NCBI GenBank assembly: GCA_020630875.1
Contig: JAHDIH010000009.1
Coordinates: 1 to 64,000 of the forward strand
Direction: 5' to 3'
From: Deltaproteobacteria bacterium
GTDB taxonomy: Bacteria; Myxococcota_A; Polyangia; Haliangiales; Haliangiaceae
Length of the DNA stretch: 64,000 nt
The number at the start of each line of letters is the position of its first letter. The first letter of the stretch is position 1. Shown in pieces: positions 30,901 through 36,492 of the stretch. A program made the translations under genes and the position numbers. The notes beneath the pieces were generated by a model. The model searched no databases, had not been told where the DNA came from, and saw nothing but the letters and a program-made list of their open reading frames with translations.

Positions 30901-33900
30901 GTAGCGAGGGTCTCAGAGAAGACTTCCTCCCCCGCTTCTTCTGCCATGATTTGCCACATCGGCGGTGTTTGCCCTTGGATTCTTGCAACCGCAGCCGCTT
31001 GGGCGTTAAGCGTCCTGGCGGATTTAAGCGCAGTGATCATCTTGTGACCCATGTAGGACGTCCCTGCGGTCACAGCGCCGAGAGTTGCAGACTGCATGAT
31101 GTCTTTGGTGCCTTGCTCTGAAGCATCGAAAGAGTTTCCGAGCATAGCCTCTTTGGCGATAACACTGCCGGCCTCGCTGATGGCCATCGTCATTGCCCAT
31201 TGAAGCGCCATTAGCGCTGGACCGGTCGCTGTTCCGGCGGTGCAAATAGTAATGATTGCAGTAATCGCAAGCCCTAGCACTGCGGTCCACATCGACACAA
31301 CCTGTTCACGTTTCTTTTCAAACCTCTCAAGAGACTCGGTGACGACTTCCGCCTTAGCATCCAAGTATTTCTCTTGGGCCTCGTTGAACCGCCCACGTCC
31401 AGCAACGCCGTAGGTTTCTTGCATCATAGCAGAATGCATGTAGTCGTTCATCGCGAGGTCCGCACGCAGTCCTTCATCAGAGTCGAAAGCGCCGCTCCCT
31501 TCACCGCGGGTTTCGACGTATTTATCGACCAGATAGTGACGCTTTGTAACGGCTCGCCTTGTAGGCGTATCGATCAAGGACTCATCCCCTACAAAAAGGC
31601 TGCTGTATTCTCCCGAGGCTTCACCGTAAGTTCGCAATTGATTGGCGATGTCAGATACGGACAGCTTTTCAATCCTCCCTCTCACCAAGTTACGAAGCTC
31701 CAAGTACTGACTGTTGTCCAAGGATCGGTACATGCGGACGTCCTGCATTTCTTCTGTGCTGGTCCGTTCAGAGAGTATGTTGCCGCATATTGGCAATGCA
31801 ATTCTCTCAAACTCCATTGAAACATCAATGACGTGCCGGTCAAATCCGGTCAATGCCTGCCGGATTTCTTCGTAGCTCTTTCCTTCACTCCTTGCTCGGT
31901 GATATTTAGCGTACTCTTCTGCAAGTGAATGACGGCCATCGGCAGAAGGTTGCGAGACGTTCGACCAAGTGGAAATAATCACGCGATCTGAGGCGTTGGT
32001 GATTACCTCTTTCATCTCCGCAAAGTCGTCCTTAACTATGCCACCTTGTTCGGACAGCCGAAGATGAGATGGGTCCTTTTGCCGCAAGACAGCGTCAACC
32101 ATAATGTCACGGAATCCATGTCGGTCACTATGATGAGCACCGTCTACAAGGATCCGACTAGTCCAGTTTTTACTCGCCAAAACCTCTATCTCGGTCTGAC
32201 AGTAGTCCAGTAGCATCTTACGAAGATCGCCCTCTGAGTAGCTGCTCTCCTCTGAGTAAAGATCGAACTGAGCAATTTCAACAAGGTGTCGAAGGGCTGT
32301 GTCCCAACTACCGAGTGCCGCCTGAGCTAACCTAAGCCTAGCGTTCTCAAATAAGTAGCGTATCTCCTTTTCGCGCTTCCCCAGACGGCCGGACTCTGCC
32401 CCTACGTCCGCATTGCCGGCCATAGACACGATCGCTTGTTTAGCAATGGCTAATTGCTTTGGGTTATCGTCAAACGCATTTAAAATCTTGGCCATCACGG
32501 ACGGATTGCGTGCAAGGCGCTCCCGTTCACTAGGCCACATATCGAGAAGTGCGCGCATCACTTGCGACTCTTCTCTGTTGAGGTCTAAGAACACATCATC
32601 CGTAGTCCAAGAGCCTTCCATTGCCTGTCGGTAATGATCGTTGTTTTCACTGTTGCCAGCAGACAGCGCGGCGTTGATCGAGCGCGTATGGCTTTTTCGC
32701 GACCCAAAAAAATCACCCCACCTCGAAAGAAGTGCCGGGTTGTCAAATATGGCGTCAATTTCTTCTTTGGGCGCAGAGTAGATCAGTTTAATCGCGGCAT
32801 CTTCATCTTCACCCCACACATTCCCGTCAGAAAGAAGTTCCGCGCGAAAGTCTGGCTCGCCTGCGGCAATAATGCTGGACTGCACTCTCGAACGCTGCTC
32901 GCCTGACAATTCAGAGTCAATAATGCCCCCGATTTCACTTTTCCCGAATAGCGCCGCAGCGTCGCTTTTAGCCTCTGGATGCATTTCGAAATAGCGTTTG
33001 ATGTCAACAGCCATTCCATCTTCGTCGGTGCCACCCTCCATCACGCTCCAACCATCCGAGCGAGTCATGAGCATAGAATACAGCGAGCTGCGACTCTGAA
33101 GCCCAAGGTGGATTCGTTGCCAATCAGAGTCGGAAAACGTACTTCGCAAGCGACTCATGAGTTTAGAGTCTTTGAGTACAGCTTGCCGCTGCGCAAGCGT
33201 CGCCTTTTCGACTAGCTCAAACGCGAAGTCTTCGTTGTCCATGTCGCAGGCGTTATCCAGTTTGTCGAGCAATCCAATCCGACCATTATTTGCGTATTCC
33301 AGCGCTGCGCTAGCAGCACCTTCATTCCCGGAGATGGATTGCCCTCCCACCACCAATCGACCAACCGCATCGGACGAAAGGTTTAGATCTTGTCGCAAAT
33401 AAAACTTAATGGTTAATCCACCGCTTAATTTGACAAACTCAGCGTCGATTGCAGCTCTGTCAGTGTCATTCCCAACGTACAAAGTAGCGAAAAAAGTGCC
33501 TAACTTTCCTTGGCCGTGAAACGTGCGCCAAATTCCAAGGGCACGCTCTTTCGCTTCGGCCTTGGTAAACCCATAGGAATGCTCTTCTTTTACGATCGCT
33601 GGAAGTTCTGCTTCGGCCGAAATTTCTTTCAGTGCGCTAACCTCGATCCCTGCCAGTTTGGCAGCCTTTGATGCTGGGAGAGGCTTTGGCGTGGTGAAGG
33701 TTTGTTCCTCTTTATCCGCTTCTTTCTTGGCCTCTTTCCAGCGCGCCAAGGCTTCGTCCAGCCCCGCAATAAGACTTTTCACGTGTGAATGGGGGGTGAT
33801 ACCGTATCTGTTCAGGTAGGATTTTTGAGTCTTGTCGTTAACGTTCGCTAGTGCATTCCCGACAGACTTCCAGTCTTCTTCGGATGCTGCCGCTGCAGTC

Positions 33901-35519
33901 GCAATGATATCAAAAAGCGCTTGTTCGTCTTTGACCTCAGACTTGCCGGAAGTAGATGTGCCCAGTAGTTTATGAATGCGCTTTTCAGCGGTCTCGGAGT
34001 AACCAGCTTTGTCGACCTCAGCAGTTAGAGAACCGCAAATATCCACCGCAGCAGCTTTAAGTAGTTCTGTCGCCTTAATGCTGGTTTGTTTTAGCCCTGA
34101 AACTTCTGCTAGACGTTTTCCGGTTCCACCCGCAATAGCTTGGTCTACCGTTGCGACCAACGACTCTATGGCGTCAACGCCAGACTTATCTTGAATTAGA
34201 GACACAAGCTTGCTGCTCTCTTCCCAGATCCAATGACTTACCGTCTGTTCTTTGTTACGCAGGACGAGTCGCATGGCATTCCCAAGAGAGTCCTGCATCT
34301 CTGGGACCGACTTTTTCTCGGCACCGGCTGAGTCAGTTTGCAGCAAAGGCACCAAAGAAGCGACATCAGGCGCGAGACCCAAGTCTCTTTCGCATTCGGC
34401 CCGAGTCTTACTGTCGACTCCGTTGAACAATTGCACGCGCAGGGACTTGCCATACTCTTCTTCGTAGACCTCGGCAATTGAGCTTTGCTGCAAGTTCAGC
34501 GACTTGTGTTTAGCGTTCTCATGAACGTCGGCAATGAAAAGCGCGTAGTCGCGAGCATGGGCACGCACCTTCCAGTTTCTCGCCGCTGCTCCCCACTTCA
34601 AACGTTTCCGGAGTAGTTCAGCAAATGGCAGTAATGTTTGATGCACCTCAGGGGCTATCTTTTTGTCATCGCCCCAAAACAGTCTCACTTCCTTGCGGGG
34701 ATTAAGCTCTCGCGGAAGTTCAAGAGTTTCCAGGCTCAACTCGGGCACATCTGTGACGCGATAGGTTGCGTCCAACTTGTCGATGGACTGCCTAAAAAGT
34801 AGCTCGCCACGCAGCTCAGTCAATCTCGTTTGATCGCACTGCAGCAATTTCCAAACAGCCGCCGCCGCTTTTCCTGCCAGATGCTTTTGCCCTTGAGCCG
34901 CTTCGTATACAAAATCTTCAGGCTGAGGCTCCGTGGTCCCGCGAGCAATCATCCTGTAGACAAGCGTGCGCTTCGAGGTCGGCAAGTCATCAATGATGCC
35001 TTCCTTCAGGCGAATGTGTTCTAGTATGGCAATTCTCTCGTCCTGCTGTTCCTTCTTGGCCCTGTTTTGCAGGTAAGCAAAGATTAGTGTTTCGGGAGCT
35101 GGGGTCGCGGCCAAGTCTTTTTTTAGTTCGTCGCGCCTTGCTTGCCTCCAAGAGAAAAACTTTTTTCTTCTTAGTTTCGTTGTCGTCTTCTTTACTTTGA
35201 CGCACTCTTCGAAAAGCATCTCCACGCTGTCGATCATTCGCAACAGCTCAGTAGCTTCCGCCAAAGTAGCTTGCGCGATTAGCTCGTATAGCTCTCCTTC
35301 CGCGAGCGCCTCTCTTCTTTGTTTAGGGGTAAGATCGCTCAATTGGGAAATAGCATCTGCGACACTTTTGATTTCACGTAGACTCTTGCGGTTGTGCGTA
35401 TCCCCGTAGTTATTTTTTTCAGAAAGGGCAATGGGCCGATGGGGCGAAGAACTAGTCTGTTCATTGACGGATTTTTGCTTCCGCGCAATTAACTCATCTA
35501 AGTCTCTTCCGTCAGCCAT
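17610..35519 (-). CDS. Giant modular protein, 5969 aa, candidate multi-domain effector/toxin
   Basis: One uninterrupted frame from ATG 35519 to TAA 17610. No signal peptide or lipobox is visible. Order of parts (residues): helical N-terminus 1-690; annexin-like repeats 720-1035; helical part and hydrophobic segment 1405-1500; kinase-like 1827-2060; JAMM-like 2210-2380; nuclease-like 2460-2650; two barrel-like modules 2829-3190 and 3232-3600; duplicated segment A 3618-4233 and B 4659-5274; C-terminal ligase-like domain 5540-5969. The motif LRVES stands at residues 1795, 1827, 2153, 3609, 4241, 4585 and 5281, always near module borders. The make-up resembles toxins with many enzymatic passengers or cargo of contractile injection systems, but no secretion genes are adjacent. 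Each domain call rests on motifs only. The duplicated segment matches no family I know. It might instead be a cytoplasmic scaffold. Confidence 0.85.
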   Translation of the reverse strand: MADGRDLDELIARKQKSVNEQTSSSPHRPIALSEKNNYGDTHNRKSLREIKSVADAISQLSDLTPKQRREALAEGELYELIAQATLAEATELLRMIDSVEMLFEECVKVKKTTTKLRRKKFFSWRQARRDELKKDLAATPAPETLIFAYLQNRAKKEQQDERIAILEHIRLKEGIIDDLPTSKRTLVYRMIARGTTEPQPEDFVYEAAQGQKHLAGKAAAAVWKLLQCDQTRLTELRGELLFRQSIDKLDATYRVTDVPELSLETLELPRELNPRKEVRLFWGDDKKIAPEVHQTLLPFAELLRKRLKWGAAARNWKVRAHARDYALFIADVHENAKHKSLNLQQSSIAEVYEEEYGKSLRVQLFNGVDSKTRAECERDLGLAPDVASLVPLLQTDSAGAEKKSVPEMQDSLGNAMRLVLRNKEQTVSHWIWEESSKLVSLIQDKSGVDAIESLVATVDQAIAGGTGKRLAEVSGLKQTSIKATELLKAAAVDICGSLTAEVDKAGYSETAEKRIHKLLGTSTSGKSEVKDEQALFDIIATAAAASEEDWKSVGNALANVNDKTQKSYLNRYGITPHSHVKSLIAGLDEALARWKEAKKEADKEEQTFTTPKPLPASKAAKLAGIEVSALKEISAEAELPAIVKEEHSYGFTKAEAKERALGIWRTFHGQGKLGTFFATLYVGNDTDRAAIDAEFVKLSGGLTIKFYLRQDLNLSSDAVGRLVVGGQSISGNEGAASAALEYANNGRIGLLDKLDNACDMDNEDFAFELVEKATLAQRQAVLKDSKLMSRLRSTFSDSDWQRIHLGLQSRSSLYSMLMTRSDGWSVMEGGTDEDGMAVDIKRYFEMHPEAKSDAAALFGKSEIGGIIDSELSGEQRSRVQSSIIAAGEPDFRAELLSDGNVWGEDEDAAIKLIYSAPKEEIDAIFDNPALLSRWGDFFGSRKSHTRSINAALSAGNSENNDHYRQAMEGSWTTDDVFLDLNREESQVMRALLDMWPSERERLARNPSVMAKILNAFDDNPKQLAIAKQAIVSMAGNADVGAESGRLGKREKEIRYLFENARLRLAQAALGSWDTALRHLVEIAQFDLYSEESSYSEGDLRKMLLDYCQTEIEVLASKNWTSRILVDGAHHSDRHGFRDIMVDAVLRQKDPSHLRLSEQGGIVKDDFAEMKEVITNASDRVIISTWSNVSQPSADGRHSLAEEYAKYHRARSEGKSYEEIRQALTGFDRHVIDVSMEFERIALPICGNILSERTSTEEMQDVRMYRSLDNSQYLELRNLVRGRIEKLSVSDIANQLRTYGEASGEYSSLFVGDESLIDTPTRRAVTKRHYLVDKYVETRGEGSGAFDSDEGLRADLAMNDYMHSAMMQETYGVAGRGRFNEAQEKYLDAKAEVVTESLERFEKKREQVVSMWTAVLGLAITAIITICTAGTATGPALMALQWAMTMAISEAGSVIAKEAMLGNSFDASEQGTKDIMQSATLGAVTAGTSYMGHKMITALKSARTLNAQAAAVARIQGQTPPMWQIMAEEAGEEVFSETLATGFEAALAPIDPIHWMHGMSEGFDRAMNASRARIEQLPKSVVMAAVMPLKQVGSRMRFNRKMGAARNSGVAPELNIGGTVDVGKNLKEFFEGYKDVVAEALMEWGVGAAMDGHLDTSNLTYDAFIKIVEEAKEQGMVMHLMSALRNSRHKEAERRLSEVTGLSDAERSTYLNMVDMSDVTDPIPDPMEFVSAKNELIKSALLRHENTLTPEQRALLKSVFSQAKSTPELLAMLTDDVIAEILKGTSPAGGAGKTSELRVESPDKSKNEPKKYHELSSDEQLAAADLTDLRVESRSEVKGGRFGKGKKLETDAKVGSTSTGSYFAEYDGVTVVESEMNWKVGNSLAKSIADKLMELNKLAAERNLAPKVYGFKDVVRQGKVRRLVYSEYIGGDDYSYVGTLEGFDAKSHFKKGDRPPTEYEIWPKGPLVKKSRTQTLADMRKIKQAIDTVHPDSHDGNYLIRASKDKSRFQLVAIDWSLPIILSDPKKSDLDVIQKYIDRVRKLPVLVNNVDPSSDSPMVVDPPKRLHQAPPFFDESPVLAALNKLILEMLPEAREKIRLKSKSTDPKTVLSDLIVQVESWFEKYEGPEYEKRHLETNLSALKKDFKSDFIGSRPRVESPKKEGTALPQATKSEALAPSAIYGQEERTDIAAPTGDEAAALQKRHRTLFAALKVSDLQVVKLTSDIRVRAGGDGQLIKASKNTVGGITLRKGQRVIVLSDGSMMKTSGKEILAAMGHIAGAFDLEVALVRNKGELLLRLGETSVASDGTTTHFTKIKATDELLIAHSHPGSNISPSRADRRVVEAKSQGSTIIVGPSGRGVRWLFDRETNQEGAPSQVENPTRQSSIKELMETLELPMHRQQKSLESVDAEMAQALNRAATQSPDVKGFLVRMLEISEGRTVAAFAKALGKDNIRGLDQWMARFTSANKGSKDNHTALGAELVIVSALSEILPKDEYVAVKNESDVEGKSFDVDVVDESGKVLESIEVQAPQKHVESFRRLENGVKHALEKMPGLAEGAVPSAGIVIDLQSAWMAADGLLEVDSKGWYEKGGARKNIFIDWVETQLAQDRRAKRLRRVLVISSAGEMLAEISHSGDGWIVEVDGQKVAVKDGRQGERPAPHVTRGFDQTLRERGTQSALVLSAADKLRTARSESRPLTESEAKLVADAQKIVGDDLLASIADDVNLSESQAGVKLAQATIAAAREKGNEISPREEQSYTNWVAGGKGIVEVLSRAHWESLGEHLNRDLRRDLTNQKGSTPDAALEKVAQPEDKLSDDHTVDQAREAISNARRDGRSLTKEEALLVEEAKTLLSGGMVDVYSSTPHAKSLRTRLSFPNGGKIGEQGSHFETFLKDSQLLDGVIVQGKTVGDEETYSAPSIYEAALLQLYSGDDAEVSVHYGRPNYRLGVKGELPATYKDNEVTPVNHLASAIAGYWSSGVKQVKVDMTGASYSEALELMSTAEKRTVHLGGTLAAEFDLGTVFVDDSEETLTAHGAPVEVTDPQQIVALTTRLVHQSGWDTVGWWSKGAQFTEVVDASALADAVRDAHSLGLSTYVSGGVEASDIQTLVESAVDEIGIIRAASQGNGIDSAAAKKLVEARNSAESSALGRGALLLAEYDRAYAVGLLGSSQVQHRDTLAAAVSAARLGDNSSLVAFLATHPESIGFDASGGISNDRIALEREIYDAQDVIWELRQSGREATPQEKRLIAKAEENLRQGVRIRADYMPISTFGYREHQTLLSLADPGEYEDLDGHLAITLADNKNLDGLILHHEYIERKNKEVAPYQNVSLIDNAVLRFRAGTAAPVTVYFGHPNFNDWDKDASNAVNQLAASASAFFRNGTADVKVAMDRMSAMQIIELQKNTAAAVRRNEDQYLSAAFNLNVPVLDDRPETIKKHGKAIMVEDPIAIARLGIAVTAAGGWEKVTWDGASDAIPSVPFMDLINAESGILIELVHEAHSEGLETYISAGMRDHHMADAVYSGVDGVGIGTSMHAKNPDGTMGPLEPSHIQSALAIRTEAEQSIRGRGAKRLAQLDHGFSKGELDNEKAQLRLELYKAVREADESAIERLLDSELRVESPGKGEFSPTKYLGLTNEQSASFGYFNVSEGEIVTAGMTLAAALRGKSGTGPELYAALSHDNVWDDETLIKVSKALMQGEVSPMHPSFSPAVQSVMHHMVTSVVSTEAPFIRPDNSTAPFREGLVYLSNENIPAELREEAHHGGDQQALEGVLPEDQLHPIMRKFYDDMQMPAGRAGTYGGDYVATNEYLPPMNDVSLPRQVDPAKDGISLVNNMPVRFDWALDAEDHSMSPDEFFDALWESTSPDRQSQIEWIIDEAMARTPKELMDSFPEGFGREDAKRSLLLSYHHSKNVQYGMAALGYPQWMVGHDWQEIVTGKALKSMSLKGSDRAIVDWILSLDDEAYANGGIANPVTVLFYAKWAFEKHHPLQGAMQVHRRVPHHTGVPDAPSEIIERGLNGAEHHMLMQGPYGVRGEMAVQSDQWGDDLQRAFEEDPAFKGTLLHPIGEDSLPLMVQMMNAGKYVPYNKVDWGSEHPFAHWQEPHFEEREQAIKGKEVRTELLAIAEETWLEFPIESVKTNYVHLAANLIPMLATYGPNQAVSMTDVVEDPLVDIEAIMTAVHEEHGGVWPPGLKEVLLATYSVYQELAASESSADFGNDGLIKLTEITGRSPDWFESQLADGQTNSEQSRVESEAKNKLDPEKFLSGLAVQLGEDHSALVAIQQIKKEVDALTFYDLCVQLAQTSNNPWEFQTLLDRLAMRDNLPEVIAMEPMFDGLFPGAQGAMGSMPKGEHFDKTMLTLNEYLDFLQKYEYPAEAIAQFKAYVAYELKTRSWSWVESGHGRDGADQYHQNALAAMERAGLDLSEFEGITTWRADAEASSYLGGSSSETVNLSRAPTESMDEDNQKLLAKAQAALKKADSDNFFALLDSAQAMPQTLRDVLSFVVDKGSNELVHVLAPLMTSSVYKSLLAKKPYKGDSSSVMKKLHDAFDDAFDNADVGRIKELGEIVRSAKSEASGKEAAYIDYQIGDSNDLRVESEEKNKLDPDKFLAGLAVQFGSDNAAIQAIYNIKQKATREEFYELAVLLAKASSVPADLQALLSELVSTSEFSPTKYLGLTNEQSASFGYFNVSEGEIVTAGMTLAAALRGKSGTGPELYAALSHDNVWDDETLIKVSKALMQGEVSPMHPSFSPAVQSVMHHMVTSVVSTEAPFIRPDNSTAPFREGLVYLSNENIPAELREEAHHGGDQQALEGVLPEDQLHPIMRKFYDDMQMPAGRAGTYGGDYVATNEYLPPMNDVSLPRQVDPAKDGISLVNNMPVRFDWALDAEDHSMSPDEFFDALWESTSPDRQSQIEWIIDEAMARTPKELMDSFPEGFGREDAKRSLLLSYHHSKNVQYGMAALGYPQWMVGHDWQEIVTGKALKSMSLKGSDRAIVDWILSLDDEAYANGGIANPVTVLFYAKWAFEKHHPLQGAMQVHRRVPHHTGVPDAPSEIIERGLNGAEHHMLMQGPYGVRGEMAVQSDQWGDDLQRAFEEDPAFKGTLLHPIGEDSLPLMVQMMNAGKYVPYNKVDWGSEHPFAHWQEPHFEEREQAIKGKEVRTELLAIAEETWLEFPIESVKTNYVHLAANLIPMLATYGPNQAVSMTDVVEDPLVDIEAIMTAVHEEHGGVWPPGLKEVLLATYSVYQELAASESSADFGNDGLIKLTEITGRSPDWFESQLADSDEESTDLRLESPVKVPSAPTTWSRTWVEGLQAISLSAGLESANLMKIIEAEDVSAAISFVRANAKAAYSNENSGAFGYRTAIAELAFKLTPEDVVDVMVEMSPGMTKDDIHQALDLLRKNTWQVTEMVNFLYFQPGGYRAHAVETLQELSITSPVFDKWINALTEGQSNLDRVAMRLGSDILAGRSLSELRDLFVSRNVNEKRFCDLLEAGHYIELLDYLKLCGFTEVDTDFLANRLIPSRITHYPRDLYNNILGLAVEKHRRQRAERVAQGQDTKASDSKFYNSVLAHHATGVEIEIPLLTVKDGKKVVDNKLMDALKTEDGTIDGILDRYTLYPEFVDLIALEKGVSPGELKFSDFSPEQRYELITPRDAFSNHSLILNEERHNVFGGKVDIGAKTAVEVTTRQQGAAKSAQQEARLAAESMSSNNRSQSVHHHIPIRKPAQLTDQAALVEYYRRVELFLSLLTGCKKKIKPIGHIGFLSPDEVQEIMRSKLSSDQKYNMVGFRSGGVVRGNEMVSLELREWTKSSIGGALVEQMQRSVLTSDYGLDNEVLPAWTDGKSKDDISALFNDANYNKDIEKLFADAPEAIKELLAKQSGMTTLEEQLRKDSANNFGLKMLLHDWSKDPAIAGNSQMLQRIHDAQIKTLKEITPGKWSVTIVREFIEESGLIEFIGDTLGLDVAPGLEPIVDFSAE
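19699..21544 (-). repeat. 1846-bp intragenic repeat, copy B (residues about 4659-5274)
   Basis: This is the promoter-distal copy of the long direct repeat inside the giant gene. Its partner lies exactly 3123 bp away at 22822-24667. The encoded 615-residue segments are identical. The one base difference I saw is G19728 against A22851, silent in a Ser codon; I did not check every base. The segment begins EFSPTKYLGLTN and ends WFESQLAD. It is rich in Asp, Glu, His and Trp and contains LREEAHHGGDQ, but I recognise no family. Confidence 0.95.
22822..24667 (-). repeat. 1846-bp intragenic repeat, copy A (residues about 3618-4233)
   Basis: This is the promoter-proximal copy of the direct repeat. It is preceded by the border motif SELRVESPGKG and followed by GQTNSEQSRVES, whereas copy B is preceded by SSVPADLQALLSELVSTS and followed by SDEESTDLRLES, so the flanks differ and the copies are not a sequencing echo of one locus with the same neighbours. 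The 1277 bp between the copies encode a helical stretch (residues about 4234-4658) flanked by two diverged KNKLDP units. Confidence 0.95.
24720..25826 (-). other. Barrel-like module B of the giant protein (residues about 3232-3600)
   Basis: The module starts with a helix pair (GREATPQEKRLIAKAEENL) and continues with strand-like blocks LDGLILHHEY, VTVYFGHPNF, DVKVAM, VPVLDD and GLETYISAG, ending in VDGVGIGTSMH. Alternating strand and helix with a Gly-rich final strand suggests a TIM barrel. It is clearly homologous to module A upstream, block by block. Substrate unknown; the barrel call is inference. Confidence 0.45.
25950..27035 (-). other. Barrel-like module A of the giant protein (residues about 2829-3190)
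   Basis: This is the diverged partner of module B. It starts with GRSLTKEEALLVEEAKTLL and has LLDGVIVQGK, VSVHYGRPNY, QVKVDM, VFVDDS and GLSTYVSGG in the same order and spacing. The glycine-rich last strand of module B (GVGIGTSM) is replaced here by EIGIIRAAS, so one of the two may have lost or changed a phosphate-binding site. A related helix pair (SRPLTESEAKLVADAQKIV) occurs once more near residue 2690. Confidence 0.45.
27570..28142 (-). other. Nuclease-like module of the giant protein (residues about 2460-2650)
   Basis: An acidic strand pair FDVDVVDESGKVLESIEVQ places D2510 and D2512 ahead of E2525-x-Q2527. This resembles the D-(D/E)xK core of restriction-endonuclease-like folds with Gln in place of Lys, and is preceded by a conserved-looking Glu in ALGAELVIVSALSE. 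Evidence is motif-level only, and an inactive or unrelated fold is possible. Confidence 0.3.
28380..28892 (-). other. JAMM/MPN metalloprotease-like module of the giant protein (residues about 2210-2380)
   Basis: AHSHPGSNISPSRADR gives H2324-x-H2326-x7-S2334-x2-D2337, an exact JAMM zinc-site pattern as in JAB1/MPN peptidases, RadC and bacterial toxin-linked deubiquitinase-like domains. Upstream Glu residues (for example in GAFDLEVAL) could supply the catalytic Glu. The family cleaves isopeptide or peptide bonds, or in other branches is non-enzymatic. Confidence 0.6.
29340..30041 (-). other. Kinase-like module of the giant protein (residues about 1827-2060)
   Basis: VHPDSHDGN gives H1989-x-D1991-x4-N1996, the catalytic loop of protein-kinase-like and aminoglycoside-phosphotransferase-like enzymes, followed 18 residues later by AIDWSL with D2014 at the metal-binding position. 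A Gly/Ser-rich turn (GSTSTGSYF near residue 1855) could be the nucleotide loop. The module begins exactly at a LRVES motif. Substrate unknown. Confidence 0.5.
31020..31307 (-). other. Hydrophobic, glycine-zipper-like segment of the giant protein (residues about 1405-1500)
   Basis: The segment opens with VSMWTAVLGLAITAIITIC and continues with small-residue stretches GTATGPALMAL and GAVTAGTSYMG. It is the only long hydrophobic part of the 5969-residue chain. Similar segments precede catalytic cargo in several bacterial toxins and may insert into target membranes, which is inference here. Confidence 0.5.
32415..33362 (-). other. Annexin-like repeat region of the giant protein (residues about 720-1035)
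   Basis: Helical repeats of roughly 70-90 residues each start with a calcium-loop-like sequence: GGQSISGNEGA, GGTDEDGMAVDI, GNVWGEDEDAAI and a weaker WTTDDVFLDL. GTDED followed by a helix, with ELSGEQRSRV later, matches the annexin type-II calcium-site pattern. Annexin-like repeats are known in some large bacterial proteins. They would bind acidic membranes in a calcium-dependent way. Confidence 0.45.
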
Positions 35520-35528
35520 ACTCGGGAC

Positions 35529-35534
35529 ATTATA
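35529..35534 (-). promoter_or_regulatory. Candidate -10 box for the giant gene, close to its ATG
   Basis: On the minus strand a perfect TATAAT ends 9 bp before the ATG at 35519. Transcription from it would start about 2-3 bases before the ATG, giving a leaderless or nearly leaderless message, consistent with the lack of a Shine-Dalgarno sequence there. No convincing -35 box is seen at 16-18 bp, so this is only a candidate. Confidence 0.3.
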
Positions 35535-35583
35535 CGAAATTTCATGGATTTAGCTTCCGTCCAGAACACTAAATGAATAGTAT

Positions 35584-36492
35584 TTATTTGGTTTGTTTTG
35601 CGGGGCAGTAATAGACACGTTTCATGCAGGTGCTGGTGATTCGCAAGTAGTCCACCTCACTTACGGCCCCACCCCTCATAAGTGTTCTAAAACATTGATG
35701 ATCTGTCACAAAATGAGTGAGTAGGCAGTTGTAGGCTTTGGCCCCTCGCTCACTTTTACATCCGTGAGCCCACTGAAGTAGCTTGGATGTAGATTGCAGC
35801 GTCTTTTGTTCGATCTCTTGATATTTCTTTTGCGATACGTACCGTCGAATTCCTCGAATTCTCTGCACTTTGTCCTCGAGGCACTTTCCGTCGAATTCGA
35901 CAACTCGCGAGCCTCCAAGTAACTTCTTGGGACACTCGACCCAGGCTTTTCTGCACACTTTGGCTCTAGCCGTCTTTTCATAAGGAGTCCCGGTGGGTGC
36001 CTTTTTTCCAAGCTCTGAAATGCATGAATCGCTGCGTTCCGCTAACTTTACTTTGCAGGTTTTCTCCCCTTTGATCCATCCAATCGATACGTCTCTACAG
36101 TAACCAGCAAGTTCATTCAACGCTTTAGCCGTTAGCGGTCCTTCGAAGCGATCCGTCAGCTCTTTTACGCAACCAAAATCCACTTCGGAAACCTCAACAC
36201 CACCGGAACCGGTTCGAGGCTTTCGACCATCCACGACTAACGACGTATTGCCTCGAGTGATGATAATTCTCTGGTCAGTGATTACCTTTTTGCTGCCTGC
36301 CCAGGTAACCACCACGCGATGCTCTCCGGCTTTGATTGCTTTGGTCAAAAACTGACCTTCTGGCGGCAGTGTGACTAAGGGAACTCCATCGAGAGCCACT
36401 GCAACGGAGCGCTTCATCTTGTTGTAGATATTTAGTCTTTCACCGTACGCGAGCGAAGGAAGGACCAATGACAGAAGAATTACTCGAACCAC
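35584..36492 (-). CDS. Secreted hypothetical protein with PEGA-like N-terminal domain
   Basis: The 302-residue protein has a signal peptide (MVRVILLSLVLPSLAYG before E). Residues 20-90 form a small beta domain with the look of a PEGA-type repeat (SVAVALDGVPLVTLPPEG and KAGEHRVVVTWAGSKK). The rest is helical, Lys-rich and contains about 12 Cys, suggesting disulfides outside the cytoplasm. It lies 64 bp upstream of the giant gene on the same strand, so both could share a message or a role, but nothing in the sequence proves this. Function unknown. Confidence 0.6.
   Translation of the reverse strand: MVRVILLSLVLPSLAYGERLNIYNKMKRSVAVALDGVPLVTLPPEGQFLTKAIKAGEHRVVVTWAGSKKVITDQRIIITRGNTSLVVDGRKPRTGSGGVEVSEVDFGCVKELTDRFEGPLTAKALNELAGYCRDVSIGWIKGEKTCKVKLAERSDSCISELGKKAPTGTPYEKTARAKVCRKAWVECPKKLLGGSRVVEFDGKCLEDKVQRIRGIRRYVSQKKYQEIEQKTLQSTSKLLQWAHGCKSERGAKAYNCLLTHFVTDHQCFRTLMRGGAVSEVDYLRITSTCMKRVYYCPAKQTK

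Noticed and set aside
17610-35519. Non-ribosomal peptide or polyketide megasynthase
   Set aside because: Despite its size the protein has no adenylation, condensation, ketosynthase or carrier motifs.
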